The position numbers and the translations under genes are program-made. Below the pieces are notes generated by a model, which was given only the letters and a program-made list of their open reading frames with translations, searched no databases and had not been told where the DNA came from. Positions 22,901 through 32,300 of a DNA stretch of 64,000 nucleotides are shown here, piece after piece (positions within the stretch are counted from its first letter, which is position 1; each line of letters opens with the position of its first letter). This DNA comes from Aphodosoma sp045614825 (GTDB lineage: Bacteria; Bacteroidota; Bacteroidia; Bacteroidales; Paludibacteraceae). The stretch is taken from NCBI GenBank assembly GCA_045614825.1, contig JAZLDO010000040.1:22267-86266 (forward strand). Reading direction: 5' to 3'.

Positions 22901-24264
22901 TGTAAAGTTACTGATTGTGCCAAAATATTTCTTACTTTAATATCTTCCAAACGTGGACACGCTGGACGCTCTCTCACCATAAAATTGTCAATATACAATC
23001 TGTCACTTCCATCAACACCTGCTGGCAATGATATAAACAATGCTAAATCCTCTTGATCTCCATAATATGTAACATCCGTACAGAAACGCACTTCATGCCA
23101 ACCGCTATGAGTGTCAATAGTATCTTCCCAAATAACTTCAAAAGCATCTGCCGACAATGGATCGACTGTCAAACCTACACTAAATGGCAATCCATAATCA
23201 CCATAAACCATAAAAGATACCTCTAAATCATTTGCTGCATGAGCAAATTGACTTGACACTATATATGCTGTTTTTGAAGCATTACCTTTCATTAACAAAG
23301 AGTAACCCACATTATCATATTTAAAAGATGATGTTACCTCTACCCCAAGCATATTGTCAGGATTCACTAACCAACACATTGGAATAACCTTCGCCTCTGC
23401 ATCAAAATTCTCACTATAAGGCAATGCTATTGGATCACACAATGTTGCAAAAACAAACTCTTCTGTATATTTTGACAAACCTTGACTCACCTCTTCACAA
23501 TCAGAACGCATTACCACAATGTAATTTTTACTACTTTCCAACCCTTCTATTGTGAAGAAATATGATCCATCATTCTCAAATCTATAATCATCATAATCAC
23601 CAACTACTGCACCTGCTTCATCTTTTACTGTAATTCTAAAATGGTCAGGTGTCGAACCTCCATCCGAATTTACTGCCCAAATAATTGATGCACTATTTTG
23701 CGACACCGATACCATCTCTATATCCATCGGATAAGCACAAATCGACACATCTTCTATCGATACTTTATCAAAATAAGCATAACCTCCTGCCGTAGTAGCC
23801 TTTCCATAAAATGCTATCTTTATCGTTTTACCAGTATAATTTTTCAACGAGTATGTTTTCAACGCCCATGCAGAAGATACCAAATTCGCTTCTAATAAGT
23901 TACGAGTTTCTGTACCATCACCATTCAATACATCAACATACACCGAGAATTCGGCTGTTTCGTTTTTGAAATAGAAATTCAAATCTTTATCCGATGACAA
24001 TGTTATCTCTGGTGTACGCAATACACTAAACGTACCTCCAGGATTTGCATCAAATCTCATACACATAGCATCAAACGAAGCCTCTTTTTGGCCACGCCAC
24101 GCGTATGATCCAGAAGCCTGCCCCTCTGTTATACTCCAATCACTTGGTATCGCTCGAGCTTTAACATCATTGAAATCTTCATAAAAATTAGATTGAGCAT
24201 TCAGTTCAAATGCTAAACTCAATAACAATGTAATAATAAGAAAGAAATAAGATTTTGTTTTCAT
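13927..24264 (-). CDS. Giant T9SS surface protein, paralogue of the 3737-aa protein
   Basis: 3445 aa with signal peptide MKTKSYFFLIITLLLSLAFELNA. The architecture matches its downstream neighbour. Jelly-roll modules (for example YEDFNDVKARAIPSDW, AYFDKVSIEDVSICAYP) alternate with 11 FN3 domains, each with the paired Cys pattern (VR..CG ... T.C). About seven GCDS/ICEG repeats follow at residues about 2979-3352. The last 85 residues form a T9SS type A sorting domain (IAPNPILGGSTTYINREW ... GVYLVRVIDG). It probably acts outside the cell, attached to the outer membrane after T9SS export, in adhesion or matrix binding; the ligand is unknown. It lies 85 bp downstream of the OmpA gene with only a hairpin between. 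No separate promoter was found, so it may be transcribed by read-through. Confidence 0.9.
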   Translation of the reverse strand: MKTKSYFFLIITLLLSLAFELNAQSNFYEDFNDVKARAIPSDWSITEGQASGSYAWRGQKEASFDAMCMRFDANPGGTFSVLRTPEITLSSDKDLNFYFKNETAEFSVYVDVLNGDGTETRNLLEANLVSSAWALKTYSLKNYTGKTIKIAFYGKATTAGGYAYFDKVSIEDVSICAYPMDIEMVSVSQNSASIIWAVNSDGGSTPDHFRITVKDEAGAVVGDYDDYRFENDGSYFFTIEGLESSKNYIVVMRSDCEEVSQGLSKYTEEFVFATLCDPIALPYSENFDAEAKVIPMCWLVNPDNMLGVEVTSSFKYDNVGYSLLMKGNASKTAYIVSSQFAHAANDLEVSFMVYGDYGLPFSVGLTVDPLSADAFEVIWEDTIDTHSGWHEVRFCTDVTYYGDQEDLALFISLPAGVDGSDRLYIDNFMVRERPACPRLEDIKVRNILAQSVTLHWTEFGNAGRYEYEITKDSVVIKSEEFSATSPLVSISGLEGNTRYSVRVRSKCAGTEGGEWSLPVEFTTACDVMASNVFAESFEAANSLIPDCWQVKQFVKGYGEGDDYGDQGVDIYTTAFSSLYSGASYENRAKDGQKVLRFRATKGGTRTAIITQAMQMEVAGSYDVSFWVFRHDKEVMVDGVVYPEKFRVLVNNRPDTLGATVLDEINVSMFHAPQVEAPGWYQYDYNIPLSGEVYFMIEAESQPKGYDLYVDDIRVYDAPTCRKIKDIEMIAPTQTEFGLKWAKGKDENSWVVSYRLTNPDNFATIKSGKETVSGAPEFKLSGLTHSTEYRIAGKVASYCGVGDTSVWVEFDYRFMTECDVVSTLPYEENFEGTTFPPVCWSTTSPEGSIERHERTEYMYEGAGVQLEAPGNGQALVTPQFKFTENKEYRISFMMMRNFGDGGIKVMLNDTPDTVGAEELLYIPTSYTETPAETKKGYYQYKADFDAVGNKYLLFVQTSVEFTSAHDYIDKVIVSEKPACDNINDFKINHVTSYTAQVEILDEGVTACEVSFTGVGIAPDAGKVISSESAVIDVTGLSTDTEYDVYVRMVCGNVKGAWSSKKITIKTHCTPFEVTKTTPLEEGFEEFQEAQQLAGCYLREDGGGYFRTEKRDATHQSMVANSGQLYAWMSSGVSAVMYRPLKLKAGVYYEFSAYAIQGGSSSSHISLAYTKIPVVDSLQPVLFEEIIQEEWTKHLGYFQVPEDGIYYFGIKVYAGANIGIDDIKIEEVSCVPPTTGVANLTSNSAAIKVTDMNAGKWLLSVNDFSFTPEGVMGNVFYGEITAEYTDLENLDSNKEYYYAIKSLCSEDEESSWSEVRTFRTRCSAQSLPMTDGFEYDINCWIFLGEYQNVNQITYPKHDGNYSLSLSKAIVVTPELAVESLADYMIEGWIYASAADQDISIGVTTSIDDISSGFEPIGTYHVQKAMKWEKFSFYFNDLHTSDYEHVKDAKHVVIYLPQDDVSFCLDDVEIKLAPTCKQPVETTILEVTENSCTIGWTSKGEESSWRIVGKRGEHVSVDTIVNTNPATVENLLHSTAYDFTIQSVCSESELSEAANVGTVTTECGVWALPYLEDFTGYSYGEIPLCWENLDNGGWFVERDNRIYFPTNEKNKEGEKATILTPKFDLRDTEGAVMTINLANSYADTVTIKLSIDGGETYPIVLGKGYKELPNYTKLTFDLSAYVGNIVRISIEATASGIETSYVVINRFELEKLESCMRPVSLNLRGIGGNSVTIEVNDTTGATAWQYVVVEKNKEGFVEEEIVDVTENPFTINNLKGFTNYALKVRTNCGDKQSSWREIEFKTLCADINSIPYYDSFEEISNVNEGCYTIFSEKPAEQWRPSCGLSWSTYSDGEQSLQMFPSKDYPMFVIMPQFEIPTTSLQLTMDYMSKQTSYYAPDIVVGVMTDATNPASFVEVVTLPSFVPRKDVNDKEVFETVRIPFNVLESEFANARIAIKVGPTLYDNGDACIDNIKIEEVQGCPDVRAIELISTDETSAVVAVKYQSDAVQLAYGLATQDLDSMSRIVSVLDTIELTDLTKGANYIVYARSVCGTDTGEWVQPMLFGTRCDVYTIDDVTMYSESFNSYGNHPMAFPSCYTRLNSVVELGVEYPKLSRAGNGEGDKQVLHLYKDVALALPEFNLPGERLQILFNSCNPSGGTYYKIGLQSDLSDESTFVEVKELYASSLLRQVQIDFSSYKVEGKYIVFKGTTKTSSVYIDNIVVSKAPECFAPTDLKIQMLGDTFAVAVWNHAPAAVKYECELSSELGINKFDVDTLTEQLVLKDLARSTKYVLRMRTICGEDQTATDWVEKEFITMKDVPELPYICGFEEDEENSEWILKNEQLKFVIAGNSNNSVKTGEKALYVADATGVYGYYDYGSSNIYAYRTFLFEAGDYIISYDWKSNGEENRDFGRVFLAPMDIYVTAGNKIGADELNLETYIRLHENDKLEGSPAWTSESTIVSIDEPTNYNLVVQWSNDVSGASNPPLSIDNIRIERFECGVVSNLSLRYVATDSVIVDFVNSGSGEVEWELGTESGIVSGDSISLGGLVANTEYQLKVRPVCDGDVESPWSTLTFTTTCEAVVINEGGLFVEDFETYSDNDVFSNCWTEDHESGSNRWLINNVDASVVASANSGSKFMSLSSRGGFNKNRVMRDFALEGGKYYKVSVYARQSDRTSAYVSLVSTVNAQREVEILVREEVGNIGYQKIAAELFVEESGVYQLGIEGEVSSSSWNVMIDDFSVEALAVGTPVNLLVDAVTESSVELCWLGNGDLYDVEIMQGNVVVNTIQVSDTKASITGLHASTSYKARVRAIKDGVVSDWAELVFNTMCGVVYPPFIEDFEGEELTKIPLCWDNTTHTSLVENIYNWAVFKIDDYSYISSEYGNCVRMSCASTNGYATLETPSIMLDGNYSLSFRYANSSPTEQLKVVVITATATDTLDSFGGTDNNWELARYDLSDYNGKEIKIGFYSTASKASSAHVYVDDVRVICYVDNVVYEDVICEPLQGTVTYSRYGFEVNSSKLKVGENRLTMLCEASGVGECDTLKTLHLTMNSSGTYQYNDTICEGEVYNKAPFENKNLVVEGYYEARLTSACGCDSIVRLKLTVLPTAYAISDTICEGDVYMLGNEAITEAGIYTDTLVNSRGCDSIITLTMSVIPKYFVETRLVCEGDKVEWLDTVLTTSGRYERVYSTNRGCDSVEVMELTVLPAEVEVYDTICLGSTYQFLDTILTDAGDFTRVFQNVLRCDSTVHLHLAVVEPEPTIENDYICEGELYTGYGYNKLAIYQDTMLIQRFSYPDKCDSVVHIYVDYVETIEIDTIVYIAEGEFYEFGEKSLTKAGKYREVFTSAAGCDSIVNLTLEVGTGIDDIYVLSLVIAPNPILGGSTTYINREWTAEEQRGLMLEVVDATGKVVLRHTPTTYPIEVEGLPTTGVYLVRVIDGTGAIHLGRIVVVQ

Positions 24265-24300
24265 AAATATTTTTTTAAGATTAATATTCTAAATATAAAC

Positions 24301-24342
24301 AATAGTCAGATAGGTCTGACAAGTCCGACCTATCTGACTATT
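24301..24342. other. Perfect 16-bp palindrome with 10-nt loop
   Basis: Arms 24301-24316 (AATAGTCAGATAGGTC) and 24327-24342 are exact reverse complements. It sits 8 bp after the OmpA-family stop on the minus strand. The following T-content is weak, so it may be a partial terminator or mRNA-stabilising hairpin that sets the ratio of OmpA to giant transcript. Confidence 0.7.
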
Positions 24343-24349
24343 ATATTTC

Positions 24350-25993
24350 TTATTCACTAAGAATAGTAAATTCTACCCTTCGGTTTTCTGCACGACCTTC
24401 AGCAGTTTTGTTCGATTCGATTGGTTCTTTCGAGCCTCGACCATTCCATTCCATTCTCGATGGGTCTATGCCACGTTTAACCATTTCATCATATACTGCC
24501 TTAGCACGTCCTTCTGACAATTTTTTGTTGTAACGCTCTGAACCTACGTTATCGGTGTGACCCGTAATTCTAATTCTCATATTAGGATTTTGCGCCAACA
24601 ACTGATACAATTCTTCAAGCGATGGTGCCGATACATTACGTATAGTCGTTTTGTCTGTATCGAACAACAAGTTACGCAAGATTACAACTGTGTTTTCCTT
24701 AATTGGTTGCAAGTCAACATACAATGTGTCACTTATCACATTAAACAATGTATCATTGAAATCAATATATCCTGGACGAGAAACAAAGAGTCCATACATT
24801 CCATTATCTATTTGCTCTTCAACAAAACCTGTCTCTTTATCTGTCATACCAGCAAAGATTGTATCTGTTGTTTCTCCCAAATTATAAACTTTAACCACAG
24901 CATCCAATGGCTCTTGAGTTTCATAATCACTAACAAACAAATAGAAGTATGTAGGATCTGGAATATAAGAAATCTCACGCAACTGAGGACGACGCATTTT
25001 TCTTTTTGGTTGTGGTTTCGGTGCTTTGTCTATACCAAACAATACTGTAAATTTAGCACCTATCACAAAAGAATTAACTGCCTTCGACGCTGCCATATTA
25101 GTATTAAACACACTGCGTGGAGTCATATTCTTAATGTCTCCTATCGGCATTTCTATCTTTTCTCCTACAGATGTCATATTTGCCGAATTCAACAAAATAT
25201 CTGTTGTGGTATTCTTGTTTATGTTCAACAAACCATAATCTGCAAAAAGTCCTACTCTATACGATATATCACGACGCGACACTCCTTCTCCCATCTCTCT
25301 TGCTTTTGCTGGTATCCACTCGTCTATACAAAGACCCAACTCTGCAGATGCTATAACATCCAATCCCAAACTCATTTTCCCTTTATGCTTTAATGAAAAT
25401 GTTTCCAAATCATGAGTTGGCATATTCTCTAAGTTGTCAATCAATTCTCTATCTTCCATGAATGTTGTTACATTACTCTTCATCGAGTAATTATTCATCA
25501 TTCCAATACCTGCTTTAGCACCTAAAAGGAAATAAATAGAGTTAAATTCTCCTCCAAACATAACTGGTATATTCAAGGCAAATCTATTTTGTTGTTCCTT
25601 ATAATCTGTCAAATCCATATTGAAAAACATCTTATGATTTGTCATATTACCATCAGAATACAAATAATCGCCTTGATAATTCATAGGATCAAACAATGTT
25701 GATGAGTTTAAATACATAAACTCCAACCCTGCACGGAAATTAAAATTTGATTTATGTTTCATAAAATAACCAAATCCAACCATTCCCGCACCTCCTCCAG
25801 GAACCGATGTGCCTTCGATTTTGTGCATCAATGATGAATAACCCGCTCCACCATAAACATCAATAAATGATTTCATTGTCTTCGGAGCTTCTGTTGGTTT
25901 TTTACGTTTACGCTTTTGCGCTTCTACATCAGAAAACGGTATTAACAACAATACTGCTAATAACAAAAATCCAATTTTTCTAAGACTTCTCAT
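24350..25993 (-). CDS. OmpA-family outer-membrane protein with peptidoglycan-binding C-terminus
   Basis: 547 aa with signal peptide ending SDVEA. Residues about 35-330 alternate hydrophobic and aromatic stretches as expected of an outer-membrane beta-barrel (PorT/OMP-like). Residues about 350-430 resemble a carboxypeptidase-regulatory/PEGA beta-sandwich (YLFVSDYETQEPLDAVVKVY). Residues about 440-547 are an OmpA C-terminal domain with TGHTDNVGSERYNKKLSEGR at 477-496 and GRAENRRVEF near the end, the diaminopimelate-binding region. It lies 27 bp after the upstream T9SS gene on the same strand, so co-transcription is likely. Placement inside an adhesin locus suggests it anchors or assembles the surface layer (inference). 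It is not recognisable as the T9SS component PorE, though that alternative is not excluded. Confidence 0.85.
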   Translation of the reverse strand: MRSLRKIGFLLLAVLLLIPFSDVEAQKRKRKKPTEAPKTMKSFIDVYGGAGYSSLMHKIEGTSVPGGGAGMVGFGYFMKHKSNFNFRAGLEFMYLNSSTLFDPMNYQGDYLYSDGNMTNHKMFFNMDLTDYKEQQNRFALNIPVMFGGEFNSIYFLLGAKAGIGMMNNYSMKSNVTTFMEDRELIDNLENMPTHDLETFSLKHKGKMSLGLDVIASAELGLCIDEWIPAKAREMGEGVSRRDISYRVGLFADYGLLNINKNTTTDILLNSANMTSVGEKIEMPIGDIKNMTPRSVFNTNMAASKAVNSFVIGAKFTVLFGIDKAPKPQPKRKMRRPQLREISYIPDPTYFYLFVSDYETQEPLDAVVKVYNLGETTDTIFAGMTDKETGFVEEQIDNGMYGLFVSRPGYIDFNDTLFNVISDTLYVDLQPIKENTVVILRNLLFDTDKTTIRNVSAPSLEELYQLLAQNPNMRIRITGHTDNVGSERYNKKLSEGRAKAVYDEMVKRGIDPSRMEWNGRGSKEPIESNKTAEGRAENRRVEFTILSE

Positions 25994-26020
25994 AATAATT
26001 TATTTTTACTTTTTATTTTT

Positions 26021-29000
26021 TTATCTAACTACAATTTTTTCTACATCAACACCGCCATCTTCCCTTTCTATAACCATTATATACAATCCCGATTGACTTG
26101 GTGTTTGAATATAATTCATACCTTCATTCAAATCAAACTTCATATAAATCAATCCCGACAAACTATATATATATCCTCGCGCTGTTTCTGGCGAATCTAC
26201 CTCTATACGCTCATTCGTAAATACCAATACTCCTGTATTTTCCAACTCCTCTTCTGCAAAATGTTCTGGAACTAATCCACAAGTCATTATTGCTACTCCA
26301 TCGTCTTCGCGTGTCAACAAAACTTGGTATTCTCCTTCAAAATCCAAATCCAACCCCGTATAATATTGCGATGTTGTGAATCCTTCTAATGGCGTTCCAT
26401 TCAAAAACCATTGATAAGCAACAAATTCATAACCTCCATTATACTCGCTATTCTTAATAGCCAACACATCATTCCATCTTTGTGCTATAATATCACTCGG
26501 ATACAACACTTCTAATGTCAATGTAGTATCTAAATTGCCACAATCACTATTATAGAACGTAAAATCAACATCATACCTATCTGGCTTTATACCTTCAGGC
26601 AAAACAATGTGTATCGAAGAAACGACACTATCTAAAACCTCAATATCTTCAAACCCAGCATTCTTTGCCTTATCGGAATATTCAACATTATAACCTGTCA
26701 ATTTACCACTACTTACTGTATAATCTAACTCAACCATATCATCATCTGCACATATTGTTGGTACATCGAATTTCAAAACCAAAGACTCCAAAACTTCTAA
26801 ATTCAACACATAATACAACGAATCACAACCTAATGAACTTGGAACTCCTTTTTCATAAACTCCTGTTTTTGTCAACTTTTCCGACTCTGTGCCAACAACC
26901 CATTCAAATGGCAATTCTGCCGTACAAACCATAGTATCAACTACTATTGTATCTGCCAACAATGTCTCCAAAGTCAATTGCAATATCGAATCACAACCAC
27001 ACCACACTGAGGTCAATGTATCTACATAAACACCTGCTTCGCTATACATCTTGCCATTAAATTCCACTTCTCCTCCAGCGCAAATATAGTGATGCTCTAC
27101 ACCTATAGTTTCACCAATTGCAGGGGCTTTTATTTCTATCTCTTTAATATCTTCACACGCATTAAACATACCTCTAACCACAAGAGCAAACGTGTCTCCC
27201 TCATTTGGAGCTACTATACGCATTTTTGGATCTGTCGATACTGTCAATCCATTTTCAAACAGAGTTCCCTTCTGACTCTTTATCTCCAAATAATACTCTT
27301 TAATTGATGCTACAGTTGGCTCTACATCTAATGTATCTGTCACATTACCCTCTTTGTCCATCTTCAAATCCACCATCTTACTATTATCAATCAACTCTAT
27401 GTAGTTCACACAATCTTGTGGCTTATGAATATAATCAACACCTACTTTTGGAACACGTGGCCACACGTTGGCATTCAATGTAAAATAACAACCCTCATCC
27501 TCTGGATAAATCAAATCTACAGAATATGAGTTTATATCATTCTCTGGTACAACAAAAAATCTTTCTGTGCTAACAGGTGTTTTATTTTCATCGCCTTGCA
27601 CATACCACAAGTAATTAAAACCTGATGGAACAAACAATGTGTCTGCTTTTTCTGTACAACTCATACCCTCAATTTCACCCTCTGTACAATCCAAAACAAA
27701 ATATCCGTATGCAAAGTGATAATTGGCAACACATGCTGTCAATGTTATACGTATTTTCACTGTAGAACCCATATGCTCCGCCAAGTTAATACCCAATGTC
27801 GTCCAATCCAACCATTTCACAGGGCAGTCATGCGAAATAACTTCTCCCTCTTTTGGTTGATATGTTTTCCATCCACGAGTATTGCCTTCCGACACGTCAC
27901 GAGCATTAAAATCTGCCGACGCACACGCCAACACACGCTCACGACCTACTGCCGTATTCACAATCTCTACTTTTATACTTGTTTGTTCATTTGCTGCATG
28001 ATGCGATGCATATTGCAATACTGCTGCATATTTCAACAGCAACACCGATTTATCTTCTGGTATTGTATAGGTATATTCAATAACACCCGATGGCGACCCC
28101 TGACCTGTTATCGGTGAGTCTCCATGTGGTCCCTCTGTCCAGTTACCTAAACGCACCGATGCCATCTCGCCCTCTGGTACGGTCTTCAATTGATAACCGG
28201 TCAAACGGTCATACTCATCTTGCATATAATGCACGGTGTGAATACTATGACGACTCTCATAGCCATAGTCTATAGCACGATTTTGTTCTTTCGGAACATC
28301 AAATGGACCAAAAAAACATTTAGTCGCACTATTTGTGAAATCCATATAATTCAAACAATGCTTCGCATCTTCATAAACTATATAGTTCGCCTTCTCAACC
28401 CACATACTTGTGTCGTTCGCACACAAAGATCTAATCCTGAAATTATATACTCCCTCTGGTATTGTTGAATATGGAATCAAATACTCGGTAGTTGTTATTC
28501 CTTTTATTGTTACTACTGCTGTATCTGTCAACGAACTAACCCTATTATACATCAACTCATATTCCGTAGCCTTTCCTGTCCACGACAATTTTACACCACT
28601 TACCTCTTTATCTATAAGTATATTAGTAGGTTTTGTTGCACATGCCGTTGGAGATTTTGCTCTATCAAATTGTATATTGTCTATACAAGGTCCTGGATTA
28701 TAAATATTCTTATCTCCATCTTCCTTAAACAAAAACACTAAATAATAATATCCATCTTCTGATGCTGTAACTTGCCCCTCTACCTGAGTCCACAAAGATG
28801 TCTTAAACACTTCCTCGCCATTTGAACTTACAAACTTATTATCTAATGCATATTGAGGAAATGTTCCCATTGATGTGGTTGTAGGTTTCGCACCACGCAA
28901 AAAAGCCACTCGCATCACATCCGACTCTTCATGGTCTTCGCCTTGCAAACGATATTCAAACATCAAATCATACTTGCCTTTTTCCAAGTAAAAAGATTTA

Positions 29001-29290
29001 TATGCAATCACCACACTACCCGATGCTATAAACGAATAGCCTGCCGTTTTTGCAGAGTCTGTCGATACATACATCGCATGACTTCCCATACGATGCACAG
29101 CAGTACCCACTGCAAAACTGTGTCCAACTTTTGCCCGTTTCTCAAACTTCCAACCGTATGTGCCTACTGTATCTTCTGGATTTTCAAAACCACAAAAATA
29201 TGGCAACGGAGTATAACCTTCTTGTTGTCCATAAACAACAAAACTTACCGACAACAAAATAAGCAATAATGCATGCTGAAAGATTTTCAT
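26021..29290 (-). CDS. T9SS-exported surface protein, about 1089 aa
   Basis: I start at ATG 29290 (MKIFQHALLLILLSVSFVVYG), which gives a normal signal peptide; an in-frame ATG at 29329 would add 13 polar residues and overlap the upstream gene. The order is a jelly-roll domain (PYFCGFENPEDT ... CIDNIQFDR), an FN3-like domain, a central domain of about 350 residues also present in the next gene (VRLGNW, KIRITLTAC, HFAYGYF), two GCDS-type repeats (ICAGGEVEF, CGCDSILQL, LGCDSLYYV) and a short T9SS-type C-terminus ending VDVEKIVVR. Spacing to both neighbours (about 30 bp) indicates an operon with the OmpA gene downstream and the 1100-aa paralogue upstream. The ligand is unknown. Confidence 0.85.
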   Translation of the reverse strand: MKIFQHALLLILLSVSFVVYGQQEGYTPLPYFCGFENPEDTVGTYGWKFEKRAKVGHSFAVGTAVHRMGSHAMYVSTDSAKTAGYSFIASGSVVIAYKSFYLEKGKYDLMFEYRLQGEDHEESDVMRVAFLRGAKPTTTSMGTFPQYALDNKFVSSNGEEVFKTSLWTQVEGQVTASEDGYYYLVFLFKEDGDKNIYNPGPCIDNIQFDRAKSPTACATKPTNILIDKEVSGVKLSWTGKATEYELMYNRVSSLTDTAVVTIKGITTTEYLIPYSTIPEGVYNFRIRSLCANDTSMWVEKANYIVYEDAKHCLNYMDFTNSATKCFFGPFDVPKEQNRAIDYGYESRHSIHTVHYMQDEYDRLTGYQLKTVPEGEMASVRLGNWTEGPHGDSPITGQGSPSGVIEYTYTIPEDKSVLLLKYAAVLQYASHHAANEQTSIKVEIVNTAVGRERVLACASADFNARDVSEGNTRGWKTYQPKEGEVISHDCPVKWLDWTTLGINLAEHMGSTVKIRITLTACVANYHFAYGYFVLDCTEGEIEGMSCTEKADTLFVPSGFNYLWYVQGDENKTPVSTERFFVVPENDINSYSVDLIYPEDEGCYFTLNANVWPRVPKVGVDYIHKPQDCVNYIELIDNSKMVDLKMDKEGNVTDTLDVEPTVASIKEYYLEIKSQKGTLFENGLTVSTDPKMRIVAPNEGDTFALVVRGMFNACEDIKEIEIKAPAIGETIGVEHHYICAGGEVEFNGKMYSEAGVYVDTLTSVWCGCDSILQLTLETLLADTIVVDTMVCTAELPFEWVVGTESEKLTKTGVYEKGVPSSLGCDSLYYVLNLEVLESLVLKFDVPTICADDDMVELDYTVSSGKLTGYNVEYSDKAKNAGFEDIEVLDSVVSSIHIVLPEGIKPDRYDVDFTFYNSDCGNLDTTLTLEVLYPSDIIAQRWNDVLAIKNSEYNGGYEFVAYQWFLNGTPLEGFTTSQYYTGLDLDFEGEYQVLLTREDDGVAIMTCGLVPEHFAEEELENTGVLVFTNERIEVDSPETARGYIYSLSGLIYMKFDLNEGMNYIQTPSQSGLYIMVIEREDGGVDVEKIVVR

Positions 29291-29321
29291 GTCTAATATA
29301 GATTTTTGTTTGTAATTTTTC

Positions 29322-32300
29322 TTATTCAACTACTACCTTTCTCACCAATCTCTCATCTCCTATCACAAGTTCCAACAAATAAACACCCTGTCTTTGTGGC
29401 GTACTACTCAAATATCCATCCTTCACAACCACCTCTTCGCCAACCAAAATACCTGCTACACTCCACCAACGCACTACACAATCGTTATACCCCTCTTCAA
29501 ACACCACAACAACTCTTTCGCCAACATCTATTTTGTTAGATACTATATCTACTCCCAAAGCCTCCACATTTTCCACTGGCGTACCTACATTGAAACTCAA
29601 ACCACAACTCATAATCTCCTCTCTTTCGCCCTTTTTAATCAATCCCACAGTATAAATATCACTATTATTTATGTCTTCTTCTTGTACATATATATATGTA
29701 TCATTCTCCCCTTCCATAGGCACCCCATTTTTGTACCACTGTATGTGGTCAAACTCAAACCCTCCATTATGCTCTGTATCTAACAATGTTATCACATTAG
29801 TGAATTTCTGCTCTATTGTTTTCGATGAATACAACACATCCAAGCCTACTGCATTCACACACTTCTGCATCTCTCCATTTTCATCCTTATAATAGAACAC
29901 TACATTCATTTCATATTTACCAGGAATCAATGGATTTACACCATCCTTTTTATCTGATATTTCACTCACTTTCAAATCTATTACACCACCTTCCATCAAT
30001 GGGGTCTTCGCCACATCTTTCAATCCAGCTGCTTTTGCAGCATCACTAAATTGTATTTCATAAGACTCAAAACCGGTCTCTCCATCGCTATACTCCAATA
30101 CCAAATTCTCACCGCTACACAATTTTATGCTCTCATCCATCGACAATTTTGCCACAGTCAAAAACAATGTAACCACAGTGTCGCATTCGCATTTACTTGT
30201 GCTATCTGCCTTATACACGGTACGATACTTACCCGAACGAGAAAATTCTTGCCCGTTAAGAACATACGTCTCATCTCCGCATAAATATGCCGATATTGTA
30301 TCTCTCTCTTTTGGTATTACCTTTAAATCAAGATATACTGTCGAGTCGCAACCTCCAAACGAAGTTCCTCTATACACTCGATAGAATCCCTCTTGCATAT
30401 ATCTACGACCCTCTATTTTCAACGATTTACCCTCACAGATAGTATCGCATATAGTATCTATCACCGCACCTAAACGAGGGACATTCACAGTAACAATAGT
30501 ATCATCAATACACTCATCGTTCGAAATACCGGTTTGCAACATCACATCAAACTTACCTCCCCCATTCGGGAAACGATACATCAAACTATCACCTTCGTGT
30601 ATCAATGTCCAATCGCCATTCTCTTTCAAATACCATCTATGTGTCTCACATTTCTCACCTGTTGCACCTCGTGCTGTAGTCACGTGGCTTGTATTTTGGA
30701 AATTGATATAGTTTTCGTTACAGAAACGAGGAACCCATTTTGGCGAGAATTGTGCTTTTGGCAATTTTGGCAAAAGACTCGCATCCAACTCAAAATAACA
30801 TGTTGAATCTTGCGCAAACATCACCTTACAACGATACAACGCTGTATCGTTTTTCTCTATACCTTGCAAATTTCGTGTTGTACACACTGTTTTATTATCA
30901 CGCACGCGATACCATCTATAGTTAAATCCTATCGGCGCATTGATATTTGCTCCTGCATTTTCACCACACGACAATCCCTCAATCGTTGCCTCTTCGCAAT
31001 TCAACGTATAATAAGCATAACCAAAGTGTCCTCCTTGTGCACAGTCAAACACAGTCAATCGAATCTTGAATTTCAACGGACCATACTTAGCATATTCTGT
31101 CATATTAATACCTACAGTAGTCCATTCTTTCCACAATATTGGAGTTCCTGCATTTATTATATGCCATGTTCCATCTGAATTTGGATTATTGATCAACTCT
31201 TTTGTGTTTGCCACAAAGTTAGCATCACCACAACCCGATGCGTCAAGCGGATTATCATGTTCATCCAACAATTCCAACATAAATACAGGTTGTTCTACTC
31301 TGTCATGACCTGGATCCTCAATCACAATTGCATATTTGAGCAACAAAATCATATTCGATCCCGAATCTAAATAGTGTGTATAAGTAACACTCTCAAACTC
31401 ACCGCCCATATTCCAGTTTCCTAAACGCACCGACACAACCTCGCCTTCTGGTACGGTTGGCAATTCATTTCCTGTACGAGGATCCATCTCTCCCGGAATA
31501 TAATGTTTTGTATGACGCGACTGACCTGAATTATAACCAAAATCTACTGCGCCTATACGCACCGAACCTGAAGTTACATTCGGATAAAACTTGTCATTCA
31601 CAAAAGCTCCTCCTGGCACATGTGCGCCTGTCTCACACTCCGTGCCATCAATATCCCAATTAATAAAGTCTATACAATGCGACAAGGCATTATATACCAA
31701 TACATTATTTTGTACCACCCACACCGATGTATCATCAGGACAACAACTACGCACAAAAATATCATAAACCCCCTCTTCCATTCCTTTCACGGTATATGAA
31801 GTTTGGTTTATTCCTGTCACATGATGCACTTCCGACTCTCCATATCGGCGATACATCAACTCATAACCTGTCGCTCCACCATCCCAACGCACAGAAATAT
31901 CCGACGACAAAGCACTCGTTCTCACATTTTCTGGTTTTCCACATCCTTGTGCTCCAATCTGTATATTATCTATCACGATTGATGGCAAACTTGGATTATT
32001 ATTGCTCGCATCATTTTTCCAAACAAACACCAATTTATACATCGTGGTCGATTGTTGTGTAATTGTTGTTGTCGACGTTTTCCACTCTTTCGAACCACAC
32101 AAAAAATCAACTCCATCAAACACTAATTTCGTATTTTTTATGAATGTTGGCTCACTCGTTACACTACTATTTGTCGCCATTTTTGTCGAAACCCAACATA
32201 CATACAAACCATCAGCTCCCATTTCACCCTCACATTTCCATGTGAAACTCAAATCATACACCCCTTTGGGCAAAAATATCTCTTTATATGCAATATTATA

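Noticed and set aside
24557..25393. Plus-strand reading frame of 278 codons
   Set aside because: Antisense to the OmpA-family gene; its length results from the codon composition of the real gene, and the product has no signal or domain.
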